32,331 nucleotides of DNA from an uncultured Clostridia bacterium (GCA_948739805.1 CAPYID010000024.1:1-32331), one strand, 5' to 3'; counted from the stretch's first letter, positions 7,884 to 16,813 are shown. Notes: generated by a model from the sequence alone, not told the origin. Translations and numbers: made by a program.

Positions 7884-9152
7884 ATGAAAAAGTATATGAC
7901 TTATATATTAATATTTTTATGTATAATAGTAATAACCCCACAAGTATTTGCAGATGACGAAGACTTAGAAGAGGAAATAAACGACACAGCATGGATCTAT
8001 GAGCAAATAGAAGCAGCAAGCTCAAATGCAACAGATGAACCAAACATCAACTCAAGATCAGCAGTAGTATATGATAGAACATCAGGTGAGGTTATATGGG
8101 GAAAAGATGAAAAATCGCAAAGAAAGATGGCATCAACCACAAAAGTAATGACATCAATAGTGGTAATTGAAAATGTAAAAGATTTAAGTCAAACTGTAAC
8201 TATATCAAATAAAGCAGCAGGTGTAGGAGGTTCAAGACTAGGATTACACACAGGAGACAAAATCACAGTAAACGACTTATTATATGGACTTATGTTAGAA
8301 TCGGGAAATGACTGTGCAATTGCCTTAGGTGAATATGTGGGTAACTCTGTGGAAAACTTTGTTGGTATGATGAATGAAAAAGCCAATAATTTAGGATTAA
8401 GTAACACTCACTTTGTAACAGTAAATGGATTAGATGCAGATGAGCACTATACAACAGCAGTAGAACTTGCAAAACTCACAGACTATGCATTGAAAAATGA
8501 TAAATTTAAAAATATAGTAGGAACAAAAAACTATACAGTTACAATTAATGGATATGGAAAAGCAATTGATAATACAAATGAGTTATTAGGATATTTAGAT
8601 GGAGTTTATGGAGTAAAAACAGGATTTACAAATGGGGCAAATAGATGTCTAGTTACATCTGTAAAACGCGGAAATATGGATATAATATCTGTAGTCCTAG
8701 GAGCAGACACAAAAAAAGATAGAACAAGAGATAGTATAGAAATAATTGAATATGCATATACAAACTATAAAATTGTAGATGTGACACAAAACATAGAAAA
8801 ATCTTTTGAAGAATGGAAAAATCAAAACAGAGTTAAAACAATAAAAGGAATCTCTAAATATGTAGACATAGAACTGGGTGAATGCGATAACAAAATAATT
8901 CCAATAAAAAATGAAAACATAAAAGATATTGAAATTAATATTAATAGCATAAAAATAGTAGATGCGCCAATAAATAGAGGCGAAAAAATAGGAAAATTAG
9001 AATTAAAAATAAACAATGAAACAAGAATAAGTATAGACATTATAATAGCTGAAGATGTAAATAAAAAAGATGAAAAAAAATATTTCTTTGAAATATTATC
9101 AAATTTAAAAGAATACTATAAAAGAGCAATTATACACACATATGAGATATAA
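7884..9152 (+). CDS. dacF: D-alanyl-D-alanine carboxypeptidase (penicillin-binding protein, DacF type)
   Basis: 422 residues. It trims the terminal D-Ala from peptidoglycan stem peptides outside the membrane. The three serine-DD-peptidase motifs are present in order: S84-T-T-K87, S140-G-N and K245-T-G. A signal peptide (MKKYMTYILIFLCIIVI) ends at VFA before DDED. Residues about 310-390 form the beta-rich PBP5 C-terminal domain, and the last 25 residues could be an amphipathic membrane-binding helix. The ATG at 7884 is chosen because AAAGGA lies 11 bases before it and the signal peptide begins there. An in-frame GTG at 7797 and a TTG further on would add a charged leader that spoils the signal. 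The symbol dacF is by similarity; a dacA- or dacB-type role cannot be excluded. Confidence 0.88.
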   Translation: MKKYMTYILIFLCIIVITPQVFADDEDLEEEINDTAWIYEQIEAASSNATDEPNINSRSAVVYDRTSGEVIWGKDEKSQRKMASTTKVMTSIVVIENVKDLSQTVTISNKAAGVGGSRLGLHTGDKITVNDLLYGLMLESGNDCAIALGEYVGNSVENFVGMMNEKANNLGLSNTHFVTVNGLDADEHYTTAVELAKLTDYALKNDKFKNIVGTKNYTVTINGYGKAIDNTNELLGYLDGVYGVKTGFTNGANRCLVTSVKRGNMDIISVVLGADTKKDRTRDSIEIIEYAYTNYKIVDVTQNIEKSFEEWKNQNRVKTIKGISKYVDIELGECDNKIIPIKNENIKDIEININSIKIVDAPINRGEKIGKLELKINNETRISIDIIIAEDVNKKDEKKYFFEILSNLKEYYKRAIIHTYEI

Positions 9153-9195
9153 AAAAGTATGACGAACAATAATTTGTAAAAAATATAAAAAACTA

Positions 9196-9224
9196 TTGAC
9201 AAAAAAATATAAAAGATATATCAT
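9196..9224 (+). promoter_or_regulatory. Vegetative promoter of recN
   Basis: TTGACA (9196-9201), 17 bases, TATCAT (9219-9224). It lies 36 bases before the recN start, with CGGAGG as RBS at 9248-9253. No LexA-type site was recognised. Confidence 0.65.
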
Positions 9225-9259
9225 AATACAAACAGACTTTTTACAAACGGAGGTTTATT

Positions 9260-10966
9260 ATGATATCGACATTACATATAAAAAATATAGGTATAATAGA
9301 AGACTTAGTCTTAAACTTAAACAATGGATTAAACATCTTAACAGGGGAAACAGGAGCAGGAAAAACTCTAATAATAGATTCACTACAAATAGCAACAGGG
9401 GGGAGATTCTCAAAAGAAATGATAAGACATGGAGAAGAATTTTCATTTGTAGAATTATCATTATATATGCCAAACCATGAAAATGCTATAGATGGAAACA
9501 TTATAATCTCTAGGGAAATACATACAAATGGAAGAAACTCATGTAAAATAAATGGAAGACTAGTAACAGTCAGTGAATTAAGATTTTTTATGCAAAACAT
9601 AATTGATATCCATGGGCAAATGGACAATCAATCATTACTAGATTCAAATATGCATATCAAATATCTAGATGATTTTATAGGAGAAAATATAAAGCCATTA
9701 AAAGAAGAATACACAAAATTATATAATGAATACAAAAGCATATTATTAGAATTAAAAGAAAACTTTGGAGACGACAAAGAAAAACAAAGAAAACTAGATT
9801 TATTAAGATATCAAATACAAGAAATAGAAGTAGCCGACCTAAAAGTGGGGGAAGATGTAGAGGTTGAAAATCTAAGAGAAAGAATAAACAACTCAGAAAA
9901 AATACAAAACAACTTAAATGAAGTAGATAATGAAATAGGAGAAACAAGTATAGACTCTGTAAGTAATGCAATAAGGGCATTAGAAAAAGTAGAAAGTTTA
10001 GACACAAAATATGAAAATACACTAAATACCTTAAAAAGTATTTACTATGATTTACAAGAATTATCAAGAGATGTAAAAGCATTCAAAGATGAAATGGAAT
10101 TTGATGAAGAAGAAAGAGAAAAAGTAGAACAAAGAGCAGATTTAATTCATGACCTAAAAAGAAAATATGGTAATGATATAGAAGAAATTTTAAAATACAA
10201 AGAAGAAATTAGTAATGAAGTAAGAAAGATAGAAAACTCAGAAGAATATATTTTAAACCTAAAAAAACAATTAAAAAATGTAAAAAGTAAAATGAGAGAA
10301 ATATCAATAAGAATGAACAAAATAAGAGTTCAGTATGCAGAAATTTTATCAAACAAAATAAACATAGAATTAGAAGAACTAGAAATGAAGAATGCAAAAT
10401 TTAAAGTTCAAGTAGATTTTAGTGAAACAATACAAATTCATAAAGATGAACAAGATACAGGAGAGCAATGCATTGTGTCCAGTGAATGTGGTAATTTAAA
10501 TAAAGCAGAAGAATATTATAAAGATGGACAAGATAAAGTACAATTTCTTATTAGTACAAATATAGGAGAAGAAGATAAACCTTTAATAAAAATCGCATCA
10601 GGAGGAGAAATGTCTAGAATTATGCTAGGAATAAAAAATGTATTAGCAGATGTAGACGAAGTTCCAATAATGGTATTTGATGAAATAGACACAGGAATAT
10701 CTGGAAAAGCTGCAAAAAGTGTAGGAGAAAAACTAAAACAAATAGCAAAAAGTCATCAAGTAATATGTATAACACATCAAGCAAACATTGCAGCAAAGGG
10801 AGACTACAATTATTATATAAGTAAAAATGTTGAAGAAGGAAGAACAATAACAAGTATTAAGCAATTAGACGAAGAAGAAACTATAAAAGAAATCGCAAGA
10901 ATTGCGAGTGGAGACTGTTCAAAAGTTGCCTTAGAACATGCGAAAGAACTAAGAAAAATAGCTTAA
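9260..10966 (+). CDS. recN: DNA repair ATPase RecN
   Basis: 568 residues, the usual RecN length. RecN is an SMC-like ATPase that acts on DNA double-strand breaks. Walker A is GETGAGKT at 29-36. A long charged coiled-coil region covers about 155-370. The ABC signature ASGGEMSR is at 446-453, and Walker B MVFDEIDTGISG has D474 and E475. The RecN-specific IDIHGQMDNQSLLD stretch at about 115-128 is also present. It has its own promoter and good RBS. It stands alone between the carboxypeptidase and the disturbed murA region; a weak hairpin (11000-11024) behind it may end its transcript. Confidence 0.96.
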   Translation: MISTLHIKNIGIIEDLVLNLNNGLNILTGETGAGKTLIIDSLQIATGGRFSKEMIRHGEEFSFVELSLYMPNHENAIDGNIIISREIHTNGRNSCKINGRLVTVSELRFFMQNIIDIHGQMDNQSLLDSNMHIKYLDDFIGENIKPLKEEYTKLYNEYKSILLELKENFGDDKEKQRKLDLLRYQIQEIEVADLKVGEDVEVENLRERINNSEKIQNNLNEVDNEIGETSIDSVSNAIRALEKVESLDTKYENTLNTLKSIYYDLQELSRDVKAFKDEMEFDEEEREKVEQRADLIHDLKRKYGNDIEEILKYKEEISNEVRKIENSEEYILNLKKQLKNVKSKMREISIRMNKIRVQYAEILSNKINIELEELEMKNAKFKVQVDFSETIQIHKDEQDTGEQCIVSSECGNLNKAEEYYKDGQDKVQFLISTNIGEEDKPLIKIASGGEMSRIMLGIKNVLADVDEVPIMVFDEIDTGISGKAAKSVGEKLKQIAKSHQVICITHQANIAAKGDYNYYISKNVEEGRTITSIKQLDEEETIKEIARIASGDCSKVALEHAKELRKIA

Positions 10967-11012
10967 ATAATATATAATCACATTCCCACAAACACAAATT
11001 TATATGTTTGGA

Positions 11013-11096
11013 AAAAACATATAATTCAAGGTCGGCAATAGGCTTTCAGGAGAACTTAGAGTATCAGGTTCAAAGAATGCTGCACTACTATAATTT
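11013..11096 (+). pseudogene. Short copy of the murA 5' end
   Basis: About 84 bases match the first 28 codons of the murA pseudogene at 12566-12650 with only a few differences. In the MurA frame it reads GNRLSGELRVSGSKNAALL before a stop. It has the same one-base excess after CAAGGT as the downstream copy, so the frameshift predates the split of the copies or was copied. Two of three clear differences inside the block are silent in the MurA frame. No start codon or RBS belongs to it. Confidence 0.8.
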
Positions 11097-11152
11097 CAGA
11101 TAGAATAAAAGAAAAATACAAATAAAATACAAAACAAAAATTCGCAAAAGCG

Positions 11153-11181
11153 TTGAAATATTTTTGGGTTTATGATATAAC
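11153..11181 (+). promoter_or_regulatory. Promoter of the RhuM-family gene
   Basis: TTGAAA (11153-11158), 17 bases, TATAAC (11176-11181), with TG at the extended -10 position. It lies 84 bases before the start codon. The leader between holds CAACT and AGTTG (about 11221-11247), which could form a small hairpin. Confidence 0.65.
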
Positions 11182-11264
11182 TAATATATTAAATGAAGTA
11201 ATATAAATTTAAAGGAATTTCAACTATTTGGAAACTCCGAACAGTTGAAAAAAGGAGAAAATCA

Positions 11265-12302
11265 ATGAAAAATAGAAACGAAAAAAATGAAGATAAGAAT
11301 TTGAAAATTACATCTCATGACTTTTTAATATATAGAAATGCTAATGATGATATAAAGATTGAAGTATTATTAATTAATAAAGATATATGGTTAACTCAAA
11401 GTTTAATTGCTGAATTATTTGGGGTTGCAAGAAGTACAATAACAGATCATATTAATAATATATTAAAAAGTGGAGAATTAGATGAAAAAAGCACCGTCGG
11501 AAAAACCGACATTGCAAATTCTGACAAACCAGTAAAGATTTATAATCTTGATATGATTATTGCTGTTGGATACAGAGTAAATTCAAAGAAAGCTACTGAT
11601 TTTAGAATATGGGCAACAAAAATCTTAAAAGAGTATATGATTAAAGGTGTTGTTATGGATGATGAAAGGCTTAAAAATCCAAGCTATATTTTTGGGGAAG
11701 ATTACTTTGAGGAAACATTAGAGAGAATTAGAAATATAAGAGCAAGTGAGCGAAGATTTTATCAAAAAATTACAGATATATATTCTGCTTGTAGTATAGA
11801 TTATGATAAAGATGCAGAAATCACAAAAACATTTTTTAAAACAGTACAAAATAAATTACATTATGCTATTACTGGAAATACCGCAGCAGAGATAATTTAT
11901 AATAGAGTTGACTCGAATAAGGAACATATGGGATTGACATCATGGAAACAATCACCTGATGGTCCAATATATAAATATGATGTAGATGTAGCAAAAAACT
12001 ATTTAACAGAAAAAGAATTGCACGATTTAAATAGAATAGTTACAATGTATTTGGATTATGCTGAATTACAGGCAGAAAATCATAATGCTATGACTATGCA
12101 GGAGTGGATTGAAAGACTGGATATTTTTTTACAATTTAATGGACAAGATATATTGCACAAAGCGGGAAAGATATCACAAAAAGTTGCTCAAGAATTAGCA
12201 TATAAAGAATATGATAAATATAAATTAAAACAAGATAAATTATATGTATCTGACTATGATATGTTTGTAGAACAAATAAAACTTATTAAAGATAAAAAAT
12301 GA
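11265..12302 (+). CDS. RhuM family protein
   Basis: 345 residues. The N-terminal part has the family's helix-turn-helix (WLTQSLIAELFGVARSTITD, then HINNILKSGELDE). The C-terminal half holds the conserved blocks AAEIIYNRVDSNKEHMGLTS, VDVAKNYLTEKELHDLNRIV and TMQEWIERLDIFLQFNGQDI. RhuM was named from a Salmonella pathogenicity island; its biochemical role is not established, and family members are common cargo of genomic islands. AAAAAAGGAG precedes the ATG. It has its own promoter and lies between the short murA copy and the full murA pseudogene, so it probably arrived in the event that made the duplication. Confidence 0.85.
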   Translation: MKNRNEKNEDKNLKITSHDFLIYRNANDDIKIEVLLINKDIWLTQSLIAELFGVARSTITDHINNILKSGELDEKSTVGKTDIANSDKPVKIYNLDMIIAVGYRVNSKKATDFRIWATKILKEYMIKGVVMDDERLKNPSYIFGEDYFEETLERIRNIRASERRFYQKITDIYSACSIDYDKDAEITKTFFKTVQNKLHYAITGNTAAEIIYNRVDSNKEHMGLTSWKQSPDGPIYKYDVDVAKNYLTEKELHDLNRIVTMYLDYAELQAENHNAMTMQEWIERLDIFLQFNGQDILHKAGKISQKVAQELAYKEYDKYKLKQDKLYVSDYDMFVEQIKLIKDKK

Positions 12303-12334
12303 ACTTGCAATTAATTCTTTGTAAGTTGAAATAT

Positions 12335-12397
12335 GAACTAATAAGAAATGATTATCAGTTGGTAACAATTTGTAACCAACTGAATATATATTAGTTC
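12335..12397. terminator. Nested hairpin behind the RhuM gene
   Basis: The outer arms GAACTAATA (12335-12343) and TATTAGTTC (12389-12397) enclose the inner arms CAGTTGGT (12356-12363) and ACCAACTG (12375-12382). TTTATAAC follows. A smaller hairpin (ACTTGCAA with TTGTAAGT, 12303-12327) comes first. The inner arm resembles the hairpin in the shared leader upstream of the AMP-ligase gene at 23034. Confidence 0.55.
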
Positions 12398-12490
12398 TTT
12401 ATAACAAATTTACAATCTTTTTTATTTAAAATTTACCTCAGTAAATTAACATAAAAACTATAATATGCATAAAATATGAACATAAGGAGG

Positions 12491-12566
12491 TAAAGTTTGA
12501 AAAATAATTGGAGACAATTGTTTTCCAAATTAATTTGTTCCTTAGAAAGGAATGATAGTAAAAATG
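12491..12566 (+). promoter_or_regulatory. Leader upstream of murA, shared with the AMP-ligase gene
   Basis: These 76 bases align without gaps to 22961-23036, ending at the start codon in both cases, with about three quarters identity. Most conserved are TTGAAAAATA at the 5' end and CTTAGAAAGGAATGA with the start at the 3' end. In the middle, TTGG (12508-12511) can pair with CCAA (12525-12528). The equivalent pair in the other copy is TTAG with CTAA, a compensatory change. AGAAAGGA is the RBS. It may be a structured RNA element or a repeated promoterless cassette; the type is unknown. Confidence 0.55.
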
Positions 12567-13822
12567 GGGAAATATATAATTCAAGGTCGGAAATAGGCTT
12601 TCAGGAGAAGTTAGAGTATCAGGTTCAAAGAATGCGGCACTACCAATAATTGCTGCAAGTATATTAAATGGTGGATTAACTGAATTACATAATGTACCAA
12701 ACATTTCAGATATAAAAATAATGTTGCAAATTCTTGAAAAATTAGGTTGCAAAATAGAGCATGATAGTGATAAAATAGTAATAAATTCAAAAGAAATAAA
12801 TTCATTTGAGATACCAGCCGATTTAATGCACAAAATGAGATCATCTGTAAGTATAGTAGGGGCGCTAATAGGAAGATTTAAAAACTGTACCTTTACATAT
12901 CCAGGGGGATGTGATATTGGAAAAAGACCTATTGACTTACACTTAAAAGCATTTAAACAGCTTGGAGTAAATGTAATCATGAAAGACACAAATATAAAAT
13001 GTATAGCAGAAAAAATGAAACCATCTGAAATAACTTTAGATTTTCCAAGTGTTGGAGCTACCGAAAATATAATGCTAGCATCAATTTTTATAGAAGGAGT
13101 TACAAAAATAAAAAATGTAGCTAAAGAACCAGAAATAGAAGATTTACAAAATATGCTAAACAAAATGGGAGCTAAAATAAAAGGTGCAGGAAGTGATGTG
13201 ATAGAGATTACAGGAGTAGACCACTTAGAAAATGTAAGTTACAGAGTGATGCCAGACAGAATAGAAGCAGGAACTTTATTATGTGCTGTTGCAGCAAACA
13301 AACGGAAATATAAAACTAATAAATGCTGAACCTAGTCATATGGAAAAAACATTAGAGAAACTAAAAGAATGTGGTTGTAATATTATAATAGAAAGAGATC
13401 AGATACTATTAAAAGCACCAGAAAAACTTTTTAAAGTAGATATAGAGACAGAGCCATATCCAGGGTTTCCAACAGATATGCAATCAATATTTGTTGCAAC
13501 ATTAATAAAATCAGACGGAATATCATCTATGAAAGAAAACATATTTGAGAACAGATACAAATATGTTACTGAACTTAAAAAAATGGCAGTAAATATCATA
13601 CAAGAAGATAGAAAAATAAAAATAACAGGTGAGAAAAACATAAAAGCTACTAATTTAAAGGCAATGGACTTAAGAGGTGGAGCAGCTTTAGTTATTGCAG
13701 CTTTACAAGCAGACGGAATTACAGAAATTTCGAATATAGAATATATATTAAGAGGATATGAAAATCTAGATGAAAAATTAAGAAAATTAGGAGCTAAAAT
13801 AAAAGTAGAAGAAGGTGAATAA
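12564..13822 (+). pseudogene. murA: murA (UDP-GlcNAc enolpyruvyl transferase) with two frameshifts
   Basis: MurA adds enolpyruvate to UDP-GlcNAc in the first committed step of peptidoglycan synthesis. The gene starts MGKYIIQG at 12564, then one extra base near 12588 moves the frame and puts a TAG in the start frame. It continues as GNRLSGEVRVSGSKNAALPI. A second extra base near 13300 (GCAAACAAAC instead of GCAACAAAC) moves the frame again to TNGNIKLINAEPSHMEK. Removing two bases gives 418 residues, exactly the normal length, with catalytic Cys in PGGCDIGKRP, the SGSKNAA lysine and DLRGGAALVIAAL. Location directly before ftsQ is usual for clostridia. It is either a recent pseudogene, with another MurA elsewhere, or it carries sequencing errors; the shared first error in the upstream copy favours a real mutation. 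Confidence 0.85.
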
Positions 13823-14623
13823 ATGCAAAAAAATTCCAGAGATAAACATAGAACTAAGCAAAATAAGAATCCTAAAATTGAAAAAGAAAAAAGAATAAAA
13901 AAATATAAAATTATAAAACTCATAATAAAATTATTTATTTTTATAGCTTTATTAACTGGATTAGTTGTATATGCATTTACTTCACCTATATTTAATATTA
14001 GTGAAATTAATATATTAGGAAACGAAAAATTTGAAAAAGAAGAATACTTAAATTTATCACAACTAAATATAGGAGAAAATATATTCAACTTTAGAAAATC
14101 AACAGTTATTTCTAATATAAAAACTAATGGATATGTAGAAAGTGTAAAAGTAAAAAGAAAGTTACCAACAAAAATAGAGATAATTATAGAAGAAAGAACA
14201 CCAACATTTTTAGTAGCTTTGGAAGATGGAACATTTGCATATATAAATAATCAAGGGTATATTCTAGAAAAATCAGAAATTAAACTACCTTTAGCCATAA
14301 TAACAGGGATATCGACAAAAACAGAGAATATAATAGAAGGTAATAGACTAGAAAATGATGACTTAGAAAAGCTACAAAATGTTATACAGATAAAAGACTC
14401 AATTAATAATATAGAAATAAGCGAAGACTTAAGCAAAATTGATATTACAAGCAAATCTAATTATATATTAACATTTGAACAAGAAGCAAAAGAAGTATAT
14501 TTAGGAGATGTAAGTAATTTAAGTAGTAAAATATTATATATGAAATGTGTATTAGAAGAACAAAAAGAAATACCAGGTATAATATATTTAAATCAAGAAC
14601 AAGTTTATTTCTCTCCCAAATAA
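13823..14623 (+). CDS. ftsQ: Cell-division protein FtsQ/DivIB
   Basis: 266 residues. FtsQ/DivIB is a bitopic membrane protein of the divisome that bridges early and late division proteins. A lysine-rich cytoplasmic tail (about 1-30) precedes one membrane segment at about 34-52. The POTRA domain runs about 55-125: FNISEINILGNEKFEKEEYL, then NGYVESVKVKRKLPTKIEI and IEERTP. A beta domain follows to the end. The ATG directly follows the murA stop codon, so translation was probably coupled to murA; AAGAAGG in the murA end can serve as RBS. With murA frameshifted, coupling now depends on ribosomes that start inside. Confidence 0.92.
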   Translation: MQKNSRDKHRTKQNKNPKIEKEKRIKKYKIIKLIIKLFIFIALLTGLVVYAFTSPIFNISEINILGNEKFEKEEYLNLSQLNIGENIFNFRKSTVISNIKTNGYVESVKVKRKLPTKIEIIIEERTPTFLVALEDGTFAYINNQGYILEKSEIKLPLAIITGISTKTENIIEGNRLENDDLEKLQNVIQIKDSINNIEISEDLSKIDITSKSNYILTFEQEAKEVYLGDVSNLSSKILYMKCVLEEQKEIPGIIYLNQEQVYFSPK

Positions 14624-14691
14624 ACAAAACATGTATAGTTAATTTTCATAATTGTCCAAATACTATAAAATTAAAATGATATACAAAACAG

Positions 14692-14867
14692 TGTAGGGGC
14701 GGCGAAAGCGAGAAAAAATATAAAAGAAGAAAATTTATTTTATTCTTTTATATTTTTGCGAGCGCAGCATGGAAAATTTGGTAATTGCAGTAAAATTTGC
14801 TTTGCAAATTTTCCATGCTTTGCCAAATTTTACTGCGGTGGGAATAATTTTTAGACGTTCCACTACA
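14692..14867. mobile_element. Palindromic MITE-like element between ftsQ and DUF881
   Basis: This 176-bp stretch has no gene. The ends are TGTAGGGG (14692-14699) and CCACTACA (14860-14867), near-perfect inverted repeats like those of the element at 29876. Inside is one hairpin (AAAAATATAAAAGAA with TTCTTTTATATTTTT). Then come two interlocked pairs: GCATGGAAAATTTG (14767-14780) with CAAATTTTCCATGC (14805-14818), and GCAGTAAAATTTG (14787-14799) with CAAATTTTACTGC (14824-14836). The order A-B-A'-B' allows either hairpin, or a pseudoknot. A further arm pair AATAATTT and AAATTATT (14843-14878) spans the right end. Confidence 0.6.
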
Positions 14868-14901
14868 ACGAAATTATTAGTATATGAAAGGAAAAAATAA
14901 T

Positions 14902-15615
14902 ATGAACAAAAAACAAATAGCAATTACATTAGGAATAATGTGTATATTACTAACTAGTGGAATTATAATACAAATAAACACAATAAAAAAGAATTCCATT
15001 TCAAATAACATTAGAACATCTAATAATGACTTAAGGGATGAAGTATTAAAATATAAAGAAAAATATGAAAAAACATATACTGACCTAGAAGAAGTAGAAA
15101 ATAGGCTTGAAAAAGCAAGACAAGAAGCAAGTAAAAACAATAATTCATTTACAGAAATGGAGCAAGAATTAAAATCTATGAACTCATTACTAGGGTTAAC
15201 AGACTTAACAGGTGAAGGAATAATAATAACAGTAGCAGATAATGAAAATGCAAGTATAAAAGATGAAGACTTATCAAATGAATTAGTACATAACACTGAT
15301 ATAATAGAATTAGTCAATGAATTAAAAAATACAGGAGCAGAAGCAATCTCAGTAAATGGACAAAGAGTAGTATCCACAACATCTATAAATTGTGTAGGCG
15401 CTGTTATAACAGTTAATGGAGAAAAGGTAAATTCACCGTTTACAATATTAGCAATAGGAAATAGAGAAAGACTAAATGGCATAACAAGACCAGGGTCATA
15501 TATAGAACTTATGGAGGAATCTGGAATAGTAATAAAAGTGGAAAAATCAGAAGAAGTTACAATTCCCAAATATAATAAGGTAATAAATGCAAAATATATG
15601 TCAATTAAAAACTAA
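14902..15615 (+). CDS. DUF881 family protein, first copy
   Basis: 237 residues. The ATG at 14902 is preferred to the in-frame ATG at 14884 because AAAGGA (14887-14892) then has normal spacing. One membrane segment at about 5-24, a coiled coil at about 35-95 (NNDLRDEVLKYKEKYEK and on), and then the DUF881 domain: LLGLTDLTGEGIIITVADNE, a GAEAISVNGQRVV block and TILAIGNRERL. DUF881 proteins regularly sit beside ftsQ, sbp and ftsA in Firmicutes and Actinobacteria; the function is unknown but the location suggests a divisome or wall role. A second, similar gene follows after 18 bases, so this is a tandem duplication. Confidence 0.87.
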   Translation: MNKKQIAITLGIMCILLTSGIIIQINTIKKNSISNNIRTSNNDLRDEVLKYKEKYEKTYTDLEEVENRLEKARQEASKNNNSFTEMEQELKSMNSLLGLTDLTGEGIIITVADNENASIKDEDLSNELVHNTDIIELVNELKNTGAEAISVNGQRVVSTTSINCVGAVITVNGEKVNSPFTILAIGNRERLNGITRPGSYIELMEESGIVIKVEKSEEVTIPKYNKVINAKYMSIKN

Positions 15616-15633
15616 AAGGAAAGGGACTTTTAT

Positions 15634-16344
15634 ATGAATAATATAAAGAAAATATTAAAAATGGATAAAAGTAAACTGCCAGTTTCTATAACAATATGTA
15701 TTATGTGTTTTATAATTGTTTACATAATGTGCATACAATTTAAAACAGCTGGAAGTATTGAAGAATCAAGCCTTGAAACCATGAGAGAAAATGAACTACG
15801 AGAAGCATTAGCAAATTGGAAACAAGAATATGAAGAGGTAAATAAAGAATTAGAAAGTAATAAGCAAAAAATAAAAGAATATAAAGATAAAATGGCATCA
15901 AATGAAGAAGCAGGAGAACTACTAGAAGGAGAATATAAAAATGCAAAAATGTTATTAGGTCTTACAGATGTACAGGGAACAGGCATTATAATAACACTAA
16001 CAGATAATGAAGAATCAAAATATATATCTACAGATTTAATGGATTTAGTAAATGAATTAAACTCAGCAGGAGCAGAAGCAATATCAATAAATGATCAAAG
16101 AATAGTAGCAATGACAGATATAGTAGATGTAAGTGACTTTATTGTTATAAATGGAAAGAGAATAACATCTCCATATACTGTTAAAGTAATAGGAGATGTT
16201 ACATATCTACAAAGTGCTTTAAGCATTAAAAAAGGTTACCTAGACAAATATAAAACAAATGGATATACAATATCTATAGCAACAGACAATAACGTTAATA
16301 TAAGTAAATATGAAGGTGAAATGACATTAAATTATGTAAAATAG
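15634..16344 (+). CDS. DUF881 family protein, second copy
   Basis: 236 residues, same plan as the gene before it: membrane segment at about 17-35, coiled coil at about 45-100, then LLGLTDVQGTGIIITLTDNE, the GAEAISINDQRIVAMTDI block and YTVKVIGDVTYLQ. The two copies differ enough to be old paralogues, and such pairs are common in clostridial division clusters. AAAGGAAAGGGA serves as RBS. Its stop overlaps the RBS of sbp, so the two are cotranslated from one message. Confidence 0.87.
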   Translation: MNNIKKILKMDKSKLPVSITICIMCFIIVYIMCIQFKTAGSIEESSLETMRENELREALANWKQEYEEVNKELESNKQKIKEYKDKMASNEEAGELLEGEYKNAKMLLGLTDVQGTGIIITLTDNEESKYISTDLMDLVNELNSAGAEAISINDQRIVAMTDIVDVSDFIVINGKRITSPYTVKVIGDVTYLQSALSIKKGYLDKYKTNGYTISIATDNNVNISKYEGEMTLNYVK

Positions 16345-16359
16345 AAAGGATTGATAAAT

Positions 16360-16728
16360 TTGATAGTAATAGCTATAATATTAGGATGTTTAATAGGAGT
16401 AATATTGGGAGTTAATGCTCCTATAATTTCATATACATATTCAAAATATTTGGCAATAGCAATTGTTGCTGCTTTAGACTCGATATTTGGGGGGATATCT
16501 TCAACATTAAAGGGAAACTTTGATTTCAAGGTTTTTGTATCAGGATTTTTTGGAAATGCTATATTATCAATGCTATTAACATACCTTGGGGATAAACTAA
16601 ATGTAGACATATATTTAGCGGCAATAGTAGTATTTGTAAACAGAATGTTCTTAAACCTAACGATAATAAGAAAATACTATATTGAAAAAATATGGCCAAA
16701 GACAAAACAAGTCAAAAAAATGGATTAA
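16360..16728 (+). CDS. sbp: Small basic protein Sbp (DUF1290)
   Basis: 122 residues, integral membrane. TTG at 16360 is chosen because GAAAGGA (16344-16350) is 9 bases away; a TTG at 16351 would directly touch the RBS. Three or four membrane segments: LIVIAIILGCLIGVILG at the start, then YLAIAIVAALDSIFGGISST, VFVSGFFGNAILSMLLTYLG, and VDIYLAAIVVFVNRMF. The LAIAIVAALDSIFGGI stretch is the family signature. In Bacillus the gene lies before ftsA; its function is unknown. No gene follows until ftsA, which has its own promoter. Confidence 0.88.
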   Translation: MIVIAIILGCLIGVILGVNAPIISYTYSKYLAIAIVAALDSIFGGISSTLKGNFDFKVFVSGFFGNAILSMLLTYLGDKLNVDIYLAAIVVFVNRMFLNLTIIRKYYIEKIWPKTKQVKKMD

Positions 16729-16813
16729 AATTCCAGAATTAAGTAATATCAACACACACCGATTTTATTACAAAATTATTGCAGAAATATTACAAAAATA
16801 TTACGAGTTTCTA

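Noticed and set aside
9196..9480. Possible small gene starting at 9196 on the plus strand
   Set aside because: It begins at the -35 of the recN promoter, runs out of frame through the Walker A region of recN and has a composition typical of a shadow frame.
12581..12602. Programmed +1 frameshift in murA, since both copies have an early TAG at the shift point
   Set aside because: AAA-TAG and CAA-TAG are poor slip sites, no stimulating signal such as an internal Shine-Dalgarno at the right distance is seen, and a second unrelated frameshift follows at about 13300. A pseudogene is simpler.
12497..12649. Open frame from TTG at 12497 with good RBS AAGGAGG, about 50 codons, overlapping the murA start
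   Set aside because: The second copy of the leader has a stop after four codons in this frame, and the differences between the two murA 5' copies change residues in this frame but are mostly silent in the MurA frame.
12438..14088. Long open frames on the minus strand across murA and ftsQ
   Set aside because: They are mirror frames of AT-rich coding sequence, rich in Leu, Ile, Ser and Phe, without RBS or any recognisable domain, while the plus strand has clear MurA and FtsQ.
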